Positions 1-8,692 are shown, counted from the stretch's first letter. The stretch: DNA of 23,850 bases from Priapulus caudatus (GCF_000485595.1 NW_014578757.1:18449-42298); one strand, 5' to 3'. A program made the numbers and translations. The notes: generated from the letters alone by a model not told the origin.

Positions 1-119
1 AGATCCTGGTGTGTTGACGTTGATTGCTCTGCTTCTTTCTGCACTCGTGTCAGATATAACTCACAAGTTTGTTGGGAAATGTTCTGGATTGTATTTTGCT
101 TTGTTTGTTGCTCTGCCAG
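1..119 (+). other. Intron upstream of GAP-3 (copy A)
   Basis: Intronic sequence ending in a CAG acceptor at 117-119. It is the reverse complement of the DNA that flanks the same exon at about 15797-15930 and 12351-12480, so the plus-strand gene copy extends left beyond the window edge. Confidence 0.8.
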
Positions 120-194
120 ATTATCATGGAACGGAAAACCTTGCGAGATCGATCCGCTGAAGCTGCGAGACATCGAGAATTTGGATGGAACATG
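120..194 (+). CDS. RASA3: RasGAP exon GAP-3, plus-strand copy A
   Basis: Third copy in this window of the 75-bp exon encoding [15 protein letters not shown] and following residues (clean at 15722-15796). Acceptor CAG at 117-119, donor GT at 195. One extra A in the ERK codon region and one missing C before the final AAC shift the frame locally; total length is still 75. These look like sequencing or assembly errors because the other copy is open. The family equivalent segment lies between the arginine-finger helix and the ANLKSYV segment. Confidence 0.85.
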
Positions 195-276
195 GTAGAG
201 TTATCGGGCGAAGCGAGATGCATTAGATTGTAATGAGTAGCTTGTTAAAGTCTGTCCATGCATTGTGAGATGCATG

Positions 277-310
277 TATATATATATATATATATAATAT
301 ATATATATAT
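277..310. repeat. (AT)n microsatellite
   Basis: Nearly pure TA dinucleotides in the intron between GAP-3 and GAP-4 of copy A. The matching tract at 7024-7062 is the point where copy B jumps to a different intron, so this microsatellite is a likely misjoin site. Confidence 0.9.
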
Positions 311-395
311 GGCACTTCTTCTACGCGTCCGTCCATCTACACGTGCGCCGTTCCTCTGACCCACTGACCTTGTCCTTGACCTTTGACCCCTGCAG

Positions 396-516
396 GCCAA
401 CCTGAAGTCGTACGTGCAGAAGATCATGACGCAGTAGTCAAGTCGTCGCCGTCTGTCGAATGTGATGTCACAGGTGCTTCTGCGGTCTCAAGCGGCGGCC
501 ATCCTCCGCTTCCCAG
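396..516 (+). CDS. RASA3: RasGAP exon GAP-4, copy A (indels)
   Basis: Acceptor CTGCAG ends at 395, donor GT at 517. It encodes [10 protein letters not shown] and then loses frame: length is 121 versus 124 bp in the clean copy at 6817-6940. At least three small indels occur within the exon. The clean version matches the segment of RASA2/RASA3 that follows the ERKPCEIDP exon. Confidence 0.85.
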
Positions 517-864
517 GTACGTTCCATCGCCACGGTGCAGCGCGCGGCGTTCGCGTCCATTTCAGGGGCGGAACATGGAGCAGGGGTGGAAGCGTGCATG
601 TGCCCGCACGCACCTTATATAGGGTTCATTCGTGATCTCTTCCGTCTCATGTTATCTCTCCTGTAAGGTTTTGTCGTACTCTAAGGCGCTTATGCTCGTA
701 GGCCTAGTATAATCAAAAATATTTATTAAAACTCCATGTTTAATTATGACAACAGCAATGCGTGATTACGATGTTTAATAACAGGTAGTTATCTTGGTGA
801 TTAATTAAGATGCGAGCGTCGTGCAGCTCGGAGGGTTGACGACGCCGTGTTGCGATTGTTGCAG

Positions 865-970
865 ACAGCAAAGAGGTGGCGCTACCTGGTGGTGAGCGGC
901 TTCATCTTCCTGCGATTCTTGCTCCGGCACTGATGTGTCCAAGCAATTCGAGCTGACCACCGAGGTTCTT
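865..970 (+). CDS. RASA3: RasGAP exon GAP-5 (FLRFFAPA block), copy A (indels)
   Basis: Acceptor TTGTTGCAG ends at 864 and donor GTGAGT starts at 971. This exon carries the most conserved RasGAP signature (FLRFFAPA-type), but here has an extra G near the start and missing bases in the LRFFAP and CPKQF codons, giving 106 versus 107 bp. The intact version is at 6356-6462. Confidence 0.87.
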
Positions 971-1106
971 GTGAGTGTGGCGACCTCTGTGGCGGATTTT
1001 GTTTAATTCGTTTTTTTTCTTTTTCTTTGTAGAGAGGTAGAGATTTTGTAAGCGATTTTTAGCTTTCTCACGAAACCATGTCAGGTTAACCGATTTGTAC
1101 GTTAGT

Positions 1107-1192
1107 TTATATATTATATATTATATATTATATATTATTAATATATATAATATATTATATTATTTATTATATATTAGATATATTATATATTA
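1107..1192. repeat. AT-only tract, potential hairpin, intron GAP-5/GAP-6
   Basis: About 86 bases of almost pure A/T made of TATAT/ATTA blocks with dyad symmetry. The matching place in copy B (about 6178-6225) has only a short AT stretch plus a different, mixed sequence, so the tract differs between copies. Confidence 0.8.
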
Positions 1193-1290
1193 GGTACGAT
1201 TAGTTATATATTAGTTACAAATAATTATATAATTGTTTATGTTATTACTGTGATCGAAAGTGATGTTCCGTCTCTGCTGTCGTGTTTCAG

Positions 1291-1370
1291 GATTCAGCAG
1301 ACTGTTCGTACTCTGACGCTCATCTCGAAAACCATTCAGAGTATTGGAAACATTGTCAGTGCGAAAATCG
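1291..1370 (+). CDS. RASA3: RasGAP exon GAP-6, copy A (indels)
   Basis: Acceptor TTTCAG ends at 1290, donor GTAAGC at 1371. It encodes the [17 protein letters not shown] helix of the GAP domain. Two extra bases (GATTCAGCAG at the start, GAAAATCG at the end) make it 80 instead of 78 bp; the clean copy is 6025-6102. Confidence 0.87.
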
Positions 1371-1698
1371 GTAAGCTTCAGGTTGATGTTTAGGCGTTTT
1401 AAGCGTTGAGTTCAGTTAAAAAAACAAACAAACCTTTTGTAAGCAAAATTACGTGACTTCATCCCAGAGTATAGCATCAAACTTTGATGAAACTCCAGCA
1501 TTCTGTTTATAACCATGATGGCATAATTGCAGAGTTTAGAAATAATTATCAGCTGAAGTAGTAGTGGCCTAAAGTAGAAAACAACTGTAGTGAATTAGCT
1601 TGTGATGCTATGGCATTGTTAAGTTGTGTGTGCATGCCAGGTAATGTACATATGTGCATGCGTGTAATGTCATGTGTGTAAATCTATTTCTACTGTAG

Positions 1699-1780
1699 CT
1701 TCACATCCATTCAAGGAGAGTTACATGATGGAAATTCATGGAACATTTATGGATACGAGCAAATAGAAGCCGTTAGAAAT
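1699..1780 (+). CDS. RASA3: RasGAP exon GAP-7, copy A (indels, damaged donor)
   Basis: Acceptor TGTAG ends at 1698. It encodes [12 protein letters not shown]-like residues (family motif FKESYM). Length 82 versus 84 bp. The donor reads GAAGC where the clean copy (5584-5667) has GTAAGC, so a base is missing exactly at the splice site; most simply a sequence error. Confidence 0.83.
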
Positions 1781-1997
1781 GAAGCAAAATCTTAGTTGTG
1801 ATCAATCCATATTGGAAATCAGTTACAGAAGTGATATATAGCCGAAAATGCTTGCCGATTTTGACACAAACCAATGACTAATGTATTTGCAGTGCTAAGG
1901 ATCATCTTAAGTATCGATATTAGACTCAATTCATTTCGCGTCGGCGCGTCGTGAAAGTAACTTGTCATTACAGGGCGTTTTGTATTTCTTCTTGCAG

Positions 1998-2068
1998 TAC
2001 CTAGATGTGATATCGTCAGCATCACAACACGTGAAGGGCATAGAAACACCTATTGTCCTTAAGGAAGG
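1998..2068 (+). CDS. RASA3: RasGAP exon GAP-8, copy A
   Basis: Acceptor CTTGCAG ends at 1997, donor GTGAGT at 2069. Encodes YLDVISSAS...[11 protein letters not shown], the GAP-to-PH junction of RASA2/RASA3. It is three bases shorter than 5295-5368 and stays in frame: the CGCACACAC stretch is shortened to CAACAC, replacing Arg-Thr-His with Gln-His. This could be a real allele or an error. Confidence 0.9.
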
Positions 2069-2440
2069 GTGAGTAATATACAGCACTAGTTGGCACCTGA
2101 TGTAACCATCGTAATAATGGTGCCAGTGTTGAAAATGATAAAAACATTAATATTGTGATGTTGTTTGATATCGATTATTAATTGTTGTTAGGTTATATTC
2201 CTTAACGAGTCTTAAAAATTTGCATTTAGAAATTAATTATAATATCTTTATTCAGCAGAACTTAGGTAGATGTAGTAGTTTGCTTATCATTGATTCATTA
2301 CCTTTATTAGAAGTCATTTAATTTGAATCGTTAATGAATTATTGCATTGTTATTATATTTATGTATGTTGTGTTTTACAATGAGTTTATTGTATTGTTAT
2401 TATCCTTATTGAAATTTATATATTATTCTTTGTTGTTCAG

Positions 2441-2547
2441 AGTGATGGTGAAGAGAGCACAAGGTCGAAACGCTGGGGTGTCAAAAATTTCAAGAAAAAG
2501 ATTTTTCTGCTTGACAAACGAAAGCTTAACGTATTCAAAAGGCAAAG
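2441..2547 (+). CDS. RASA3: PH-domain exon 1, copy A, with GC donor
   Basis: Acceptor TTGTTCAG ends at 2440. It encodes the start of the PH domain (VMVKRAQGR, then the FKKRFFCLT region). One A is missing in the Lys-Arg-Trp region and one extra A occurs in the KKR region, so the frame is lost and then restored; length stays 107 bp. The donor is GCAAGT at 2548, the same as in the clean copy at 4808-4914. Confidence 0.88.
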
Positions 2548-2693
2548 GCAAGTAGATTCCTTAAATTCCTTAACCAACCTTGTGTACGGTAAACTAAACG
2601 TCAGTCAGTTTGAAATTCATTGATTTGAATTGCGTACTGCAATTAACTTCTAACCTGTAATGTTACATTAATAATAAGAAATTACTCTTGCAG

Positions 2694-2772
2694 GCCAGTA
2701 CCATTGTTACGATTCCAATGAAACATAAGAGCAGTCGAGCGGCTTGAGGAGGATTCGTTCAAGATGAAAAAT
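2694..2772 (+). CDS. RASA3: PH-domain exon 2, copy A (indels)
   Basis: Acceptor CTTGCAG ends at 2693, donor GTAAGT at 2773. In the correct frame it encodes [21 protein letters not shown]. Four bases are missing near the start and in the IEN codons (79 versus 83 bp in 4577-4659). No further PH exon is seen before the homology ends at 2943. Confidence 0.87.
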
Positions 2773-2943
2773 GTAAGTTAAATTGTACTTGAGCTACACC
2801 TTTTTTTGTTTATAAGAATCATACTTTTTTTTTTGAGCGCTCGTGATTCTTGAAAATCGACATTTTGAGCCCTTAAATAATTCTTAAATATTGTTGAAAA
2901 ATCGACTTATATTTTCATTAAAACTGTTAAAGTGTTGCAATCT

Positions 2944-3330
2944 GGAATGGTTTAGTGGGCAATCAAGCTCAAAATTGCTGAAGATTTTATCCGTACTCGT
3001 GGCGTCACTGCCGCTAGGGCATCATGCCATCGTGTACCCTCGTTGAATCGAGTGACAATGTGTGTCTGATGATCGAGCCTCAGCATTATTCTTAAAAAAT
3101 TCTTAAAATTTGGAAAATCGAGCCTCGGTGATTCTTATAAAAAGAATTCTTATAAAAAAAAGTGTGTATCCATTGTTCCCCCTACACTGACCTTGCAGAC
3201 CCTTGCTCGCCGTTTGTCTCTCTCTCTCTCTCTCTTTCTCTTTCTCTCTCTCTCCTTCTCTTTCGCGTGCTTTCTCTCTCCCTGTGTATGTGGCACCACA
3301 GATCTCAAGCCTGCATCTAATGCCTTCTCA

Positions 3331-3387
<57 letters not shown>

Positions 3388-3410
3388 CTATTATATATCA
3401 TTCGCTAGTG
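2944..3410. other. Spacer with simple repeats, no gene
   Basis: AT-rich DNA with repeated 'gaatcaccgaggctc/ttctta' fragments, then a CT-rich tract (about 3217-3260), a (GCAC)n tract (3331-3363) and a (CA)n tract (3360-3387). Open frames here are microsatellite translations. No exon recognised. Confidence 0.7.
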
Positions 3411-4404
3411 AAACGGCCGTATAATGCAAGCACATAAATAACGGCAGCGCGGTGATAAACGATGACTGCACGCGCACAAAAAACCGCCCCCACAAAAAAG
3501 CCGCCCGAGCGTTCGCTACTCAATAAAAGCCGGGCCGAATGTAAACCGTGAAGTGTGCGCGTATAAATCATGCCTGCTGATGCGCCCGGGCGTTTATTGA
3601 CGGGAAAACCTTTAGAGCAGTGCCCAGCAGAAATCGACGAGAACGTAAACCTTGCATAAACACGCATGCACGCACGCACAGACCTATGCCTGCACGCGCC
3701 CACAGACACGTATGCGCACACAAACACACGTTCACGCACACGTGCACGCTAGAACCCACACATGCACGCGCGCACAATTTTCCGCACCCGAACTGGGCGG
3801 TCTTCTAGATCGGCTATTATAAGATCTCCCTCCAGTCCATCCGCGCCCGCAGAATATTGAACTAACCACGTTAGATCCAAACCTGCGTGCGTTAATCTTA
3901 CCTGTCTCGCATTAATGTCTACCTACACGTACCTCACGGCAAGGTGGTTGCACCCCAGGTTGCTTGGCTGATACATCCTCAGCTGCAGACGTGCCTTGCC
4001 CTGCAAGCAAGGAGGTAAAAGCATAATGTGAGAGCAGAAGAGGGGGGCTTGATTGACCGAAACCTGACACCATCTAATAGTATAGCGGGGGAACAATGGC
4101 GAGCGTAACACTTGTCTAACTTGTGAACCCGTACCACTCATCATGCCGTACTGCGCCTTTCACACGAAAAAACGCCGAAGATTCACACTGTCCCCGACAC
4201 ACCTCACTACACGCTTGCGATTCGCCTAGCTCAGGACCAGTGGCCCGTTGCCAGTAACAAAATTAGTCTTGACATTAGTCTTAACATGTACTTTTTTTTA
4301 TATCTTAGACCGTTGACGGAATTTTCTCATTCGCTTAACTTTGCGATGTTTCTCTCAACTGTCTAAGGTCTAACGGTTGTTTAGTAAACGTAGCACCTCG
4401 CTGA
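3410..4404 (-). repeat. Copy of the linker-exon segment (direct repeat of 10430-11394)
   Basis: About 1 kb shared in the same orientation with 10430-11394, starting just after a (GCAC)n/(CA)n tract and ending at GTAGCACCTCGCTG in both. It has been placed between the two arms of the inverted repeat, far from the C2B exons it should precede. Confidence 0.92.
3933..4000 (-). CDS. RASA3: RASA-like inter-C2 linker exon, copy in the spacer
   Basis: 68 bp with acceptor TTGCAG (revcomp of 4001-4006) and donor GTACGT (revcomp of 3927-3932). It encodes GKARLQLRMYQPSNLGC and NHLAV plus two bases of an Arg codon. The G at the start of the C2B-1 exon completes that codon, giving [13 protein letters not shown] across the junction, the segment that leads into the second C2 domain of RASA2/RASA3. 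Identical in sequence to 10960-11027. Confidence 0.85.
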
Positions 4405-4576
4405 AGATTGCAACACTTTTAACAGTTTTAATGAAAATATAAGTCGATTTTTCAACAATTATTTAAGAATTATTTAAGGCTCAAAATGTCGATTTTCTAA
4501 GAATCACGAGGCTCAAAAAAAAAGTACGATTCTTATAAACAAAAAAGTGTGTAGCTCAGATACAATTTGAACTTAC

Positions 4577-4659
4577 ATTTTTCATCTTGAACGAATCCTC
4601 CTCAAGCCGCTCGACTGCTCTTATGTTTTCTATTGGAATCGTACACAATGGTGACTGGC
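4577..4659 (-). CDS. RASA3: PH-domain exon 2 (clean)
   Basis: 83 bp, two bases plus 27 codons, encoding [15 protein letters not shown] and then [11 protein letters not shown]. This is the mid-PH strand segment typical of RASA2/RASA3. Acceptor CTTGCAG, donor GTAAGT. It needs one base from the preceding exon to read in frame, which decides the unusual GC donor of PH-1. The expected next exon (family motif MFQVI) is not found in the window. Confidence 0.92.
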
Positions 4660-6940
4660 CTGCAAGAGTAATTTCTTTATTATTAATGTAACATTACAGG
4701 TTAGAAGTTAATTGCAGTACGCAATTCAAATCATATGAATTTCAACTGACTTGACGTTTAGTTTACCGTACACAAGGTTGGTTAAGGAATTTAAGGAATC
4801 TACTTGCCTTTGCTTTTTGAATACGTTAAGCTTTCGTTTGTCAAGCAGAAAAATCTTTTCTTGAAATTTTTGACACCCCAGCGTTTTCGACCTTGTGCTC
4901 TCTTCACCATCACTCTGAACAACAAAGAATAATATATAAATTTCAATAAGGATAATAACAATACAATAAACTCATTGTAAAACACAACATACATAAATAT
5001 AATAACAATGCAATAATTCATTAACGATTCAATTTAAATGACTTCTAATAAAGGTAATGAATCAATGATAAGCAAACTACTACATCTACCTAAGTTCTGC
5101 TGAATAAAGATATTATAATTAATTTCGAATGGCAAATTTTAAGACTCGTTAAGGAATATAATCTAACAACAAATTAATAACTGGATATCAAACAAACATA
5201 TCACAATATTTATTGTTTTATCGATTTTCAACACTGGCACCATATTACCGATGGTTACATCAGGGTGCCAGACTAGTGGCTGTATATTACTCACCCTTCC
5301 TTAAGGACAATAGGTGTTTCTATGCCCTTCACGTGTGTGCGTGATGCTGACGATATCACATCTAGGTACTGCAAGAAGAAATACAAAACGTCCTGTAATG
5401 ACAAGTTACTTTCACGACGCGCTCGACGCGAAATGAAATTGAGTCTAATATGCGATACTTAAGATGATCCTTAGCACTGCAAATACATTAGTCATTGGTT
5501 TGTGTCAAAATCGGCTATAGGTCGGATCACTTCTGTAACTGATTTCCAATATGGATTGATCACAACTAGAAGATTTTGCTTACATTTCTAACGGCTTCTA
5601 TGTGCTCGGTATCCATAAATGTTCGATGAATTTCCATCATGTAACTCTCCTTGAATGGATGGTGAAGCTACAGTAGAAAATAGATTTACACACATGACAT
5701 TTACACGCATGCACACATGTACATTACCTGGCATGCACACACGTTTGCACACGCACACACACACAACTTAATCAATGCCATAGCATCACAAGCTAATTCA
5801 CTACAGTTGTTTTCTCACTTTAGGGCCACTACTACTTCAGCTGATAATTATTTCTAAACTCTGCAATTATGCCATCATGGTTATAAAACAGAATGCTGGA
5901 GTTCATCAAAGTTTGATGTTATACTCTGGGATGAAGTCACGTAAGTTTTGCTTACAAAATGTTTGTTTGTTTTTTTAAACTGAACTCAACGCTTAAAACG
6001 CCTAAACATCAACCTGAAGCTTACCGATTTCGCACTGACAATGTTTCCAATACTCTGAATGGTTTTCGAGATGAGCGTCAGAGTACGAACAGTCTGTGAA
6101 TCCTGAAACACGACAGCAGAGACGGAACATCACTTTCCGATCACAGTAATAACATAAACAATTATATAATTATTGTAACTAATATATAACTAATATAACA
6201 GTGGTTGCTGCAGTTGAACACGTACAAATCGGTTAACCTGACATGGTTTCGTGAGAAAGCTAAAATCGCTTACAAAATCTCTACTCTCTTACAAAAGAAA
6301 AAGGAAACAAAACGAATTAAACAAAAATCCGGCCCACAGAGGTCGCCACACTCACAAGAACCTCGGTGGTCAGCTCGAATTGCTTGGGACACATCAGTGC
6401 CGGAGCAAAGAATCGCAGGAAGATGAAGCCGCTCACCACCAGGTAGCGCACCTCTTTGCTGTCTGCAACAATCGCAACACGGCGTCGTCAACCCTCCGAG
6501 CTGCACCGACGCTCGCATCTTAATTAATCACCAAGATTAACTACCTGTTATTAAACATCGTAATCACGCATTGCTGTTGTCATAATTAAACATGGAGTTT
6601 TAATAAATATTGTTTTGATAGTACTAGGCCTACGAGCATAAGCGCCTTAGAGTACGACAAAAACCTTACAGGAGAGATAACATGAGACGGAAGAGATCAC
6701 GAATGAACCCTATATAAGGTGCGTGGGGCACATGCACCGCTTCCACCCCTGCTCCATGTTCCGCCCCTGAAATGGACGCGAACGCGCGCGCTGGTCACCG
6801 TGGCGATGGAACGTACCTGGGAAGCGACGGATGGCCGCCTGCTTGAGACCGCAGAACACCTGTGACATCACATTCGGACAGACGAGCGACGAGTTGACTA
6901 CTGCGTCCAGGATCTTCTGCACGTACGACTTCAGGTTGGC
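4577..6940 (-). CDS. RASA3: RASA2/RASA3-like RasGAP gene, clean block from mid-GAP to PH
   Basis: Seven minus-strand exons follow each other with correct lengths and phases: 6817-6940, 6356-6462, 6025-6102, 5584-5667, 5295-5368, 4808-4914 and 4577-4659. They encode the C-terminal half of the RasGAP domain, with the diagnostic FLRFFAPAL block, and the start of the PH domain ([18 protein letters not shown]). This block continues the 15722-20166 block: its first exon joins in frame to GAP-3 (codon phase 0). It is the inverted partner of 396-2772, which encodes the same exons with many indels. The sense-strand upstream neighbour here is not GAP-3 but, across an (AT)n tract, the intron that precedes GAP-1, so three GAP exons are missing at this place. 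The second half of PH and the C-terminal tail are not in the window. Confidence 0.93.
4808..4914 (-). CDS. RASA3: PH-domain exon 1 (clean), GC donor
   Basis: 107 bp encoding [20 protein letters not shown] and then [15 protein letters not shown]. The basic KRAQGRKR and FKKR residues are the phosphoinositide-contact face in family PH domains. Acceptor TTCAG; donor GCAAGTA. Using the downstream GT instead would put the next exon out of frame. Confidence 0.93.
5295..5368 (-). CDS. RASA3: RasGAP exon GAP-8 (clean)
   Basis: 74 bp encoding [19 protein letters not shown] and IVLKEG, the end of the GAP fold and the hinge to PH. Acceptor CTTGCAG, donor GTGAGT. Matches the FLDLISS...PIVLKEG pattern of RASA2/RASA3. 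Confidence 0.93.
5584..5667 (-). CDS. RASA3: RasGAP exon GAP-7 (clean)
   Basis: 84 bp, 28 codons, encoding [14 protein letters not shown] and a helix ending AVRN. Acceptor TGTAG, donor GTAAGC. FKESYM is a strong family match. Confidence 0.92.
6025..6102 (-). CDS. RASA3: RasGAP exon GAP-6 (clean)
   Basis: 78 bp, 26 codons, encoding [20 protein letters not shown] and then IVSAKS. Acceptor TTTCAG, donor [16 protein letters not shown] is nearly invariant in GAP1-family proteins. Confidence 0.94.
6356..6462 (-). CDS. RASA3: RasGAP exon GAP-5, FLRFFAPA signature (clean)
   Basis: 107 bp encoding [20 protein letters not shown] and then [23 protein letters not shown] is the RasGAP signature block; its Arg stabilises the arginine-finger loop in this fold. 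Acceptor TTGTTGCAG, donor GTGAGT. Confidence 0.95.
6817..6940 (-). CDS. RASA3: RasGAP exon GAP-4 (clean)
   Basis: 124 bp encoding [18 protein letters not shown], then [23 protein letters not shown] and one base. Acceptor CCTGCAG, donor GTACGT. CPNVM and the Ala-Ala-x-(Arg/Lys)-Arg-Phe pattern match family RasGAP helices. The previous exon in the real gene, GAP-3, ends in phase 0 and joins in frame. Confidence 0.93.
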
Positions 6941-7022
6941 CTGCAGGGGGTCAAAGGTCAAGGGACAAGGTCAGTGGGTCAGAGGAACGGCGCACGTGTA
7001 GATGGACGGACGGTAGAAGCTG

Positions 7023-7023
<1 letters not shown>

Positions 7024-7062
<39 letters not shown>
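7024..7062. repeat. (TA)n microsatellite at a junction
   Basis: About 39 bases of pure TA. Left of it is the GAP-3/GAP-4 intron; right of it is the GAP-1/linker intron (CAGAAATTGCTCGAGTGCG, also at about 17610). Three exons that should lie between are absent here. Confidence 0.92.
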
Positions 7063-7064
<2 letters not shown>

Positions 7065-7378
7065 AGAAATTGCTCGAGTGCGCAATTTCTCGCCAACGCG
7101 TGTCGGCTGATCACAATCTCCAAACGATGTTTTTTCCCTTGGTGTTATTTTTTTCGCTTTCTGACACGAAACTGACGACCAACAATGAGCCTCTCGACAG
7201 GTCGCCGCCAGAATGTATTCGAACAGCGCCAACCCAATCCGCGGCCGGTTGTCACAGAGACTAAATAGGTTTTAAAGCAAGAATTTCTCACGGAGAGATT
7301 TCTCCATTCATTCGAGAGACGATCGATTTAACATCAAGTCTCGTCGCTGCGGGAACAAGGTTTCGCAGGGTCACTCAC

Positions 7379-7536
7379 GTTGACGGGAAGCAGACTTCAG
7401 GCAGTAGGTTCCTGAGTGGCGAGTAGTATTGACTAGTTATTGAACACATGGTCGGCTGTGGTACCAGATGTAGCCGGCAGGTACCGGCTAGCGTTGGCCT
7501 AGCAGTTGAGATTCCTCCCTGGCTGCAGTAGATAAC
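7379..7536 (-). CDS. RASA3: C2B/GAP linker exon, copy 1 (indels)
   Basis: Noisy copy of 17921-18074 (158 versus 154 bp). Donor GTGAGT (revcomp of 7373-7378) and acceptor CTGCAG beside 7536 are present, but extra bases in several codons break the frame. The exon's 5' portion is the first, diverged unit of the 81-bp array. Confidence 0.83.
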
Positions 7537-7820
7537 CTGCAGGGAGAGATCAAGAAGAGAAGGAAAGATGATAGGATCCGCCTGGCATTGAGAGATTCCT
7601 TCCTGGGCTGCAGTAGATACCTGCAGGGAGAGAATCGGGAAAGAGAAAGATTATAGGATCGGCCTGGCATTGAGAGATTCCTTCCTGGGCTGCAGTAGAT
7701 ACATGCAGGGGAGATCGGGAGAGGAGAAGGATTGATAGAATCCACCTGGCATTGAGAGATTTCCTTCCTGGCTGCAGTAGATACCTGCAAGGGAGAGATC
7801 GGAGAGAGAAAGATTACAGC
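7495..7820. repeat. 81-bp minisatellite, about four units (copy 1)
   Basis: Units start near 7495, 7578, 7662 and 7747 (TGGCATTGAGAGATTCCTTCC...). Candidate acceptor edges on the minus strand are at 7536, 7620, 7702 and 7794; at 7702 the CTGCAG is changed so that AG is lost. The other copy (18032-18522) has about six units, so this is a variable-number tandem repeat. Each unit carries a polypyrimidine tract, CAG and the start of the C2B/GAP linker exon. Confidence 0.93.
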
Positions 7821-7829
7821 GCAAACCAT

Positions 7830-8177
7830 TATGCGGTGTTAGAGGCGGGGTTAGGAGGGGCTGAAACACAGCCAACGGTCTGCTTCAAAAGCATAAGAAC
7901 ACACTGCACGGACTGCGTGATGTAATAAACAAGTGTTTGCACGCCAATCGTGTAATGTCGCATCTGTTAAATAAAAATAAAATAACGAATAAATAAACAA
8001 TAAAATAAATATAATGAAATAATAATAAATACACTGAAAAAAAAGAGATAAATCTCATCCAGACATCCGTCTCGCCACAATCACGAGTCAGGCATCAGAG
8101 GCAATAGACGCCCAGCAGGAAAACAAGATCTGGCAGATTCGCTCGGTGCTACAACAATGGGGAGGCGGCGTCCTTAC
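7830..8177. other. Intron between C2B-3 and C2B/GAP linker exon, copy 1
   Basis: Intronic DNA with an AAATAAA-rich stretch (7966-8045) containing short AATAAA-like words in runs of A/T. The same arrangement is at 18540-18870. No exon recognised. Confidence 0.75.
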
Positions 8178-8290
8178 AGGAGTCGTGACCTTTGCAAAGG
8201 TCGTCGCCGAAGTTACTCAGTCTCAGCTTGATCTCAGCCATGAACACGTTCCCCATCATCGATGTTTGTGTTCGCGTCCACACGGCAACC
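8178..8290 (-). CDS. RASA3: C2B exon 3, copy 1 (indels)
   Basis: Noisy copy of 18879-18992 (113 versus 114 bp). It still contains the NVFM...[19 protein letters not shown] coding stretch, with an altered donor region (CTTACAGG, one C missing) and indels near the WHANT codons. Confidence 0.83.
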
Positions 8291-8634
8291 CTTGCGGAAC
8301 GAACGAACAACGCTAAACGCTGCGATCGATCGATAATCGTGAGAGACGACGAATCCGCCGCTCACGCGTGGACCATTAGCGCTACTCGATCCGTCTTTGG
8401 GGAAAACCGAGCACGAACACATTTTCAACAGAAACACATGCCTCCCTTGTCAGCGTATGTGTCCACGAACAAATCAAAAATTAGTCCCAATCAAATCACC
8501 ACGACCTTAGGCCCCTATTTACACCGACACAGACACCTTATGGATGCCACAAGTCGCCATTGGAACCGAGCGAATGCTAGCATTTTACGCGTGATCGTGT
8601 GGGACGTCGCTGCGATGTCGTTACGTGCACGTAC

Positions 8635-8692
8635 CTCAGCTCTGCTATGGTTGCGAGGAGGGCGTCGCGGGACAATCCCACTCGCTCGGAAA
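8635..8692 (-). CDS. RASA3: C2B exon 2, copy 1 (indels)
   Basis: Noisy copy of the short 59-bp exon at 19334-19392. Donor GTACGT and acceptor TTTCAG are recognisable; internal substitutions and indels break the frame. Confidence 0.75.

Larger units (their letters stand above)
310..2943 (+). repeat. Inverted repeat, left arm (RasGAP exons GAP-4 to PH-2)
   Basis: Reverse-complementary to 4405-7022 along its whole length, including introns and the flanking (AT)n tract. Differences are mostly single-base indels plus the AT tract at 1107-1192. Homology stops sharply after GTTGCAATCT at 2943. Confidence 0.93.
4405..7022 (-). repeat. Inverted repeat, right arm (RasGAP exons GAP-4 to PH-2)
   Basis: Partner of 310-2943. 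The inner boundary is at 4405, directly against the end of the linker-exon segment (TAGCACCTCGCTG); the outer boundary runs into the (AT)n tract at 7024-7062. Exons in this arm are intact. Confidence 0.93.

Noticed and set aside
120-2772. A decayed RasGAP pseudogene on the plus strand
   Set aside because: Indels affect introns and exons alike, splice sites are mostly intact, and the inverted partner is clean. Sequence error or an uncollapsed haplotype is simpler; short-read confirmation of the frameshifts would reopen this.
7966-8045. Polyadenylation signals (AATAAA-like words)
   Set aside because: They occur in an A/T-rich run within an intron that is followed by in-frame RasGAP exons, so a gene end here is unlikely.
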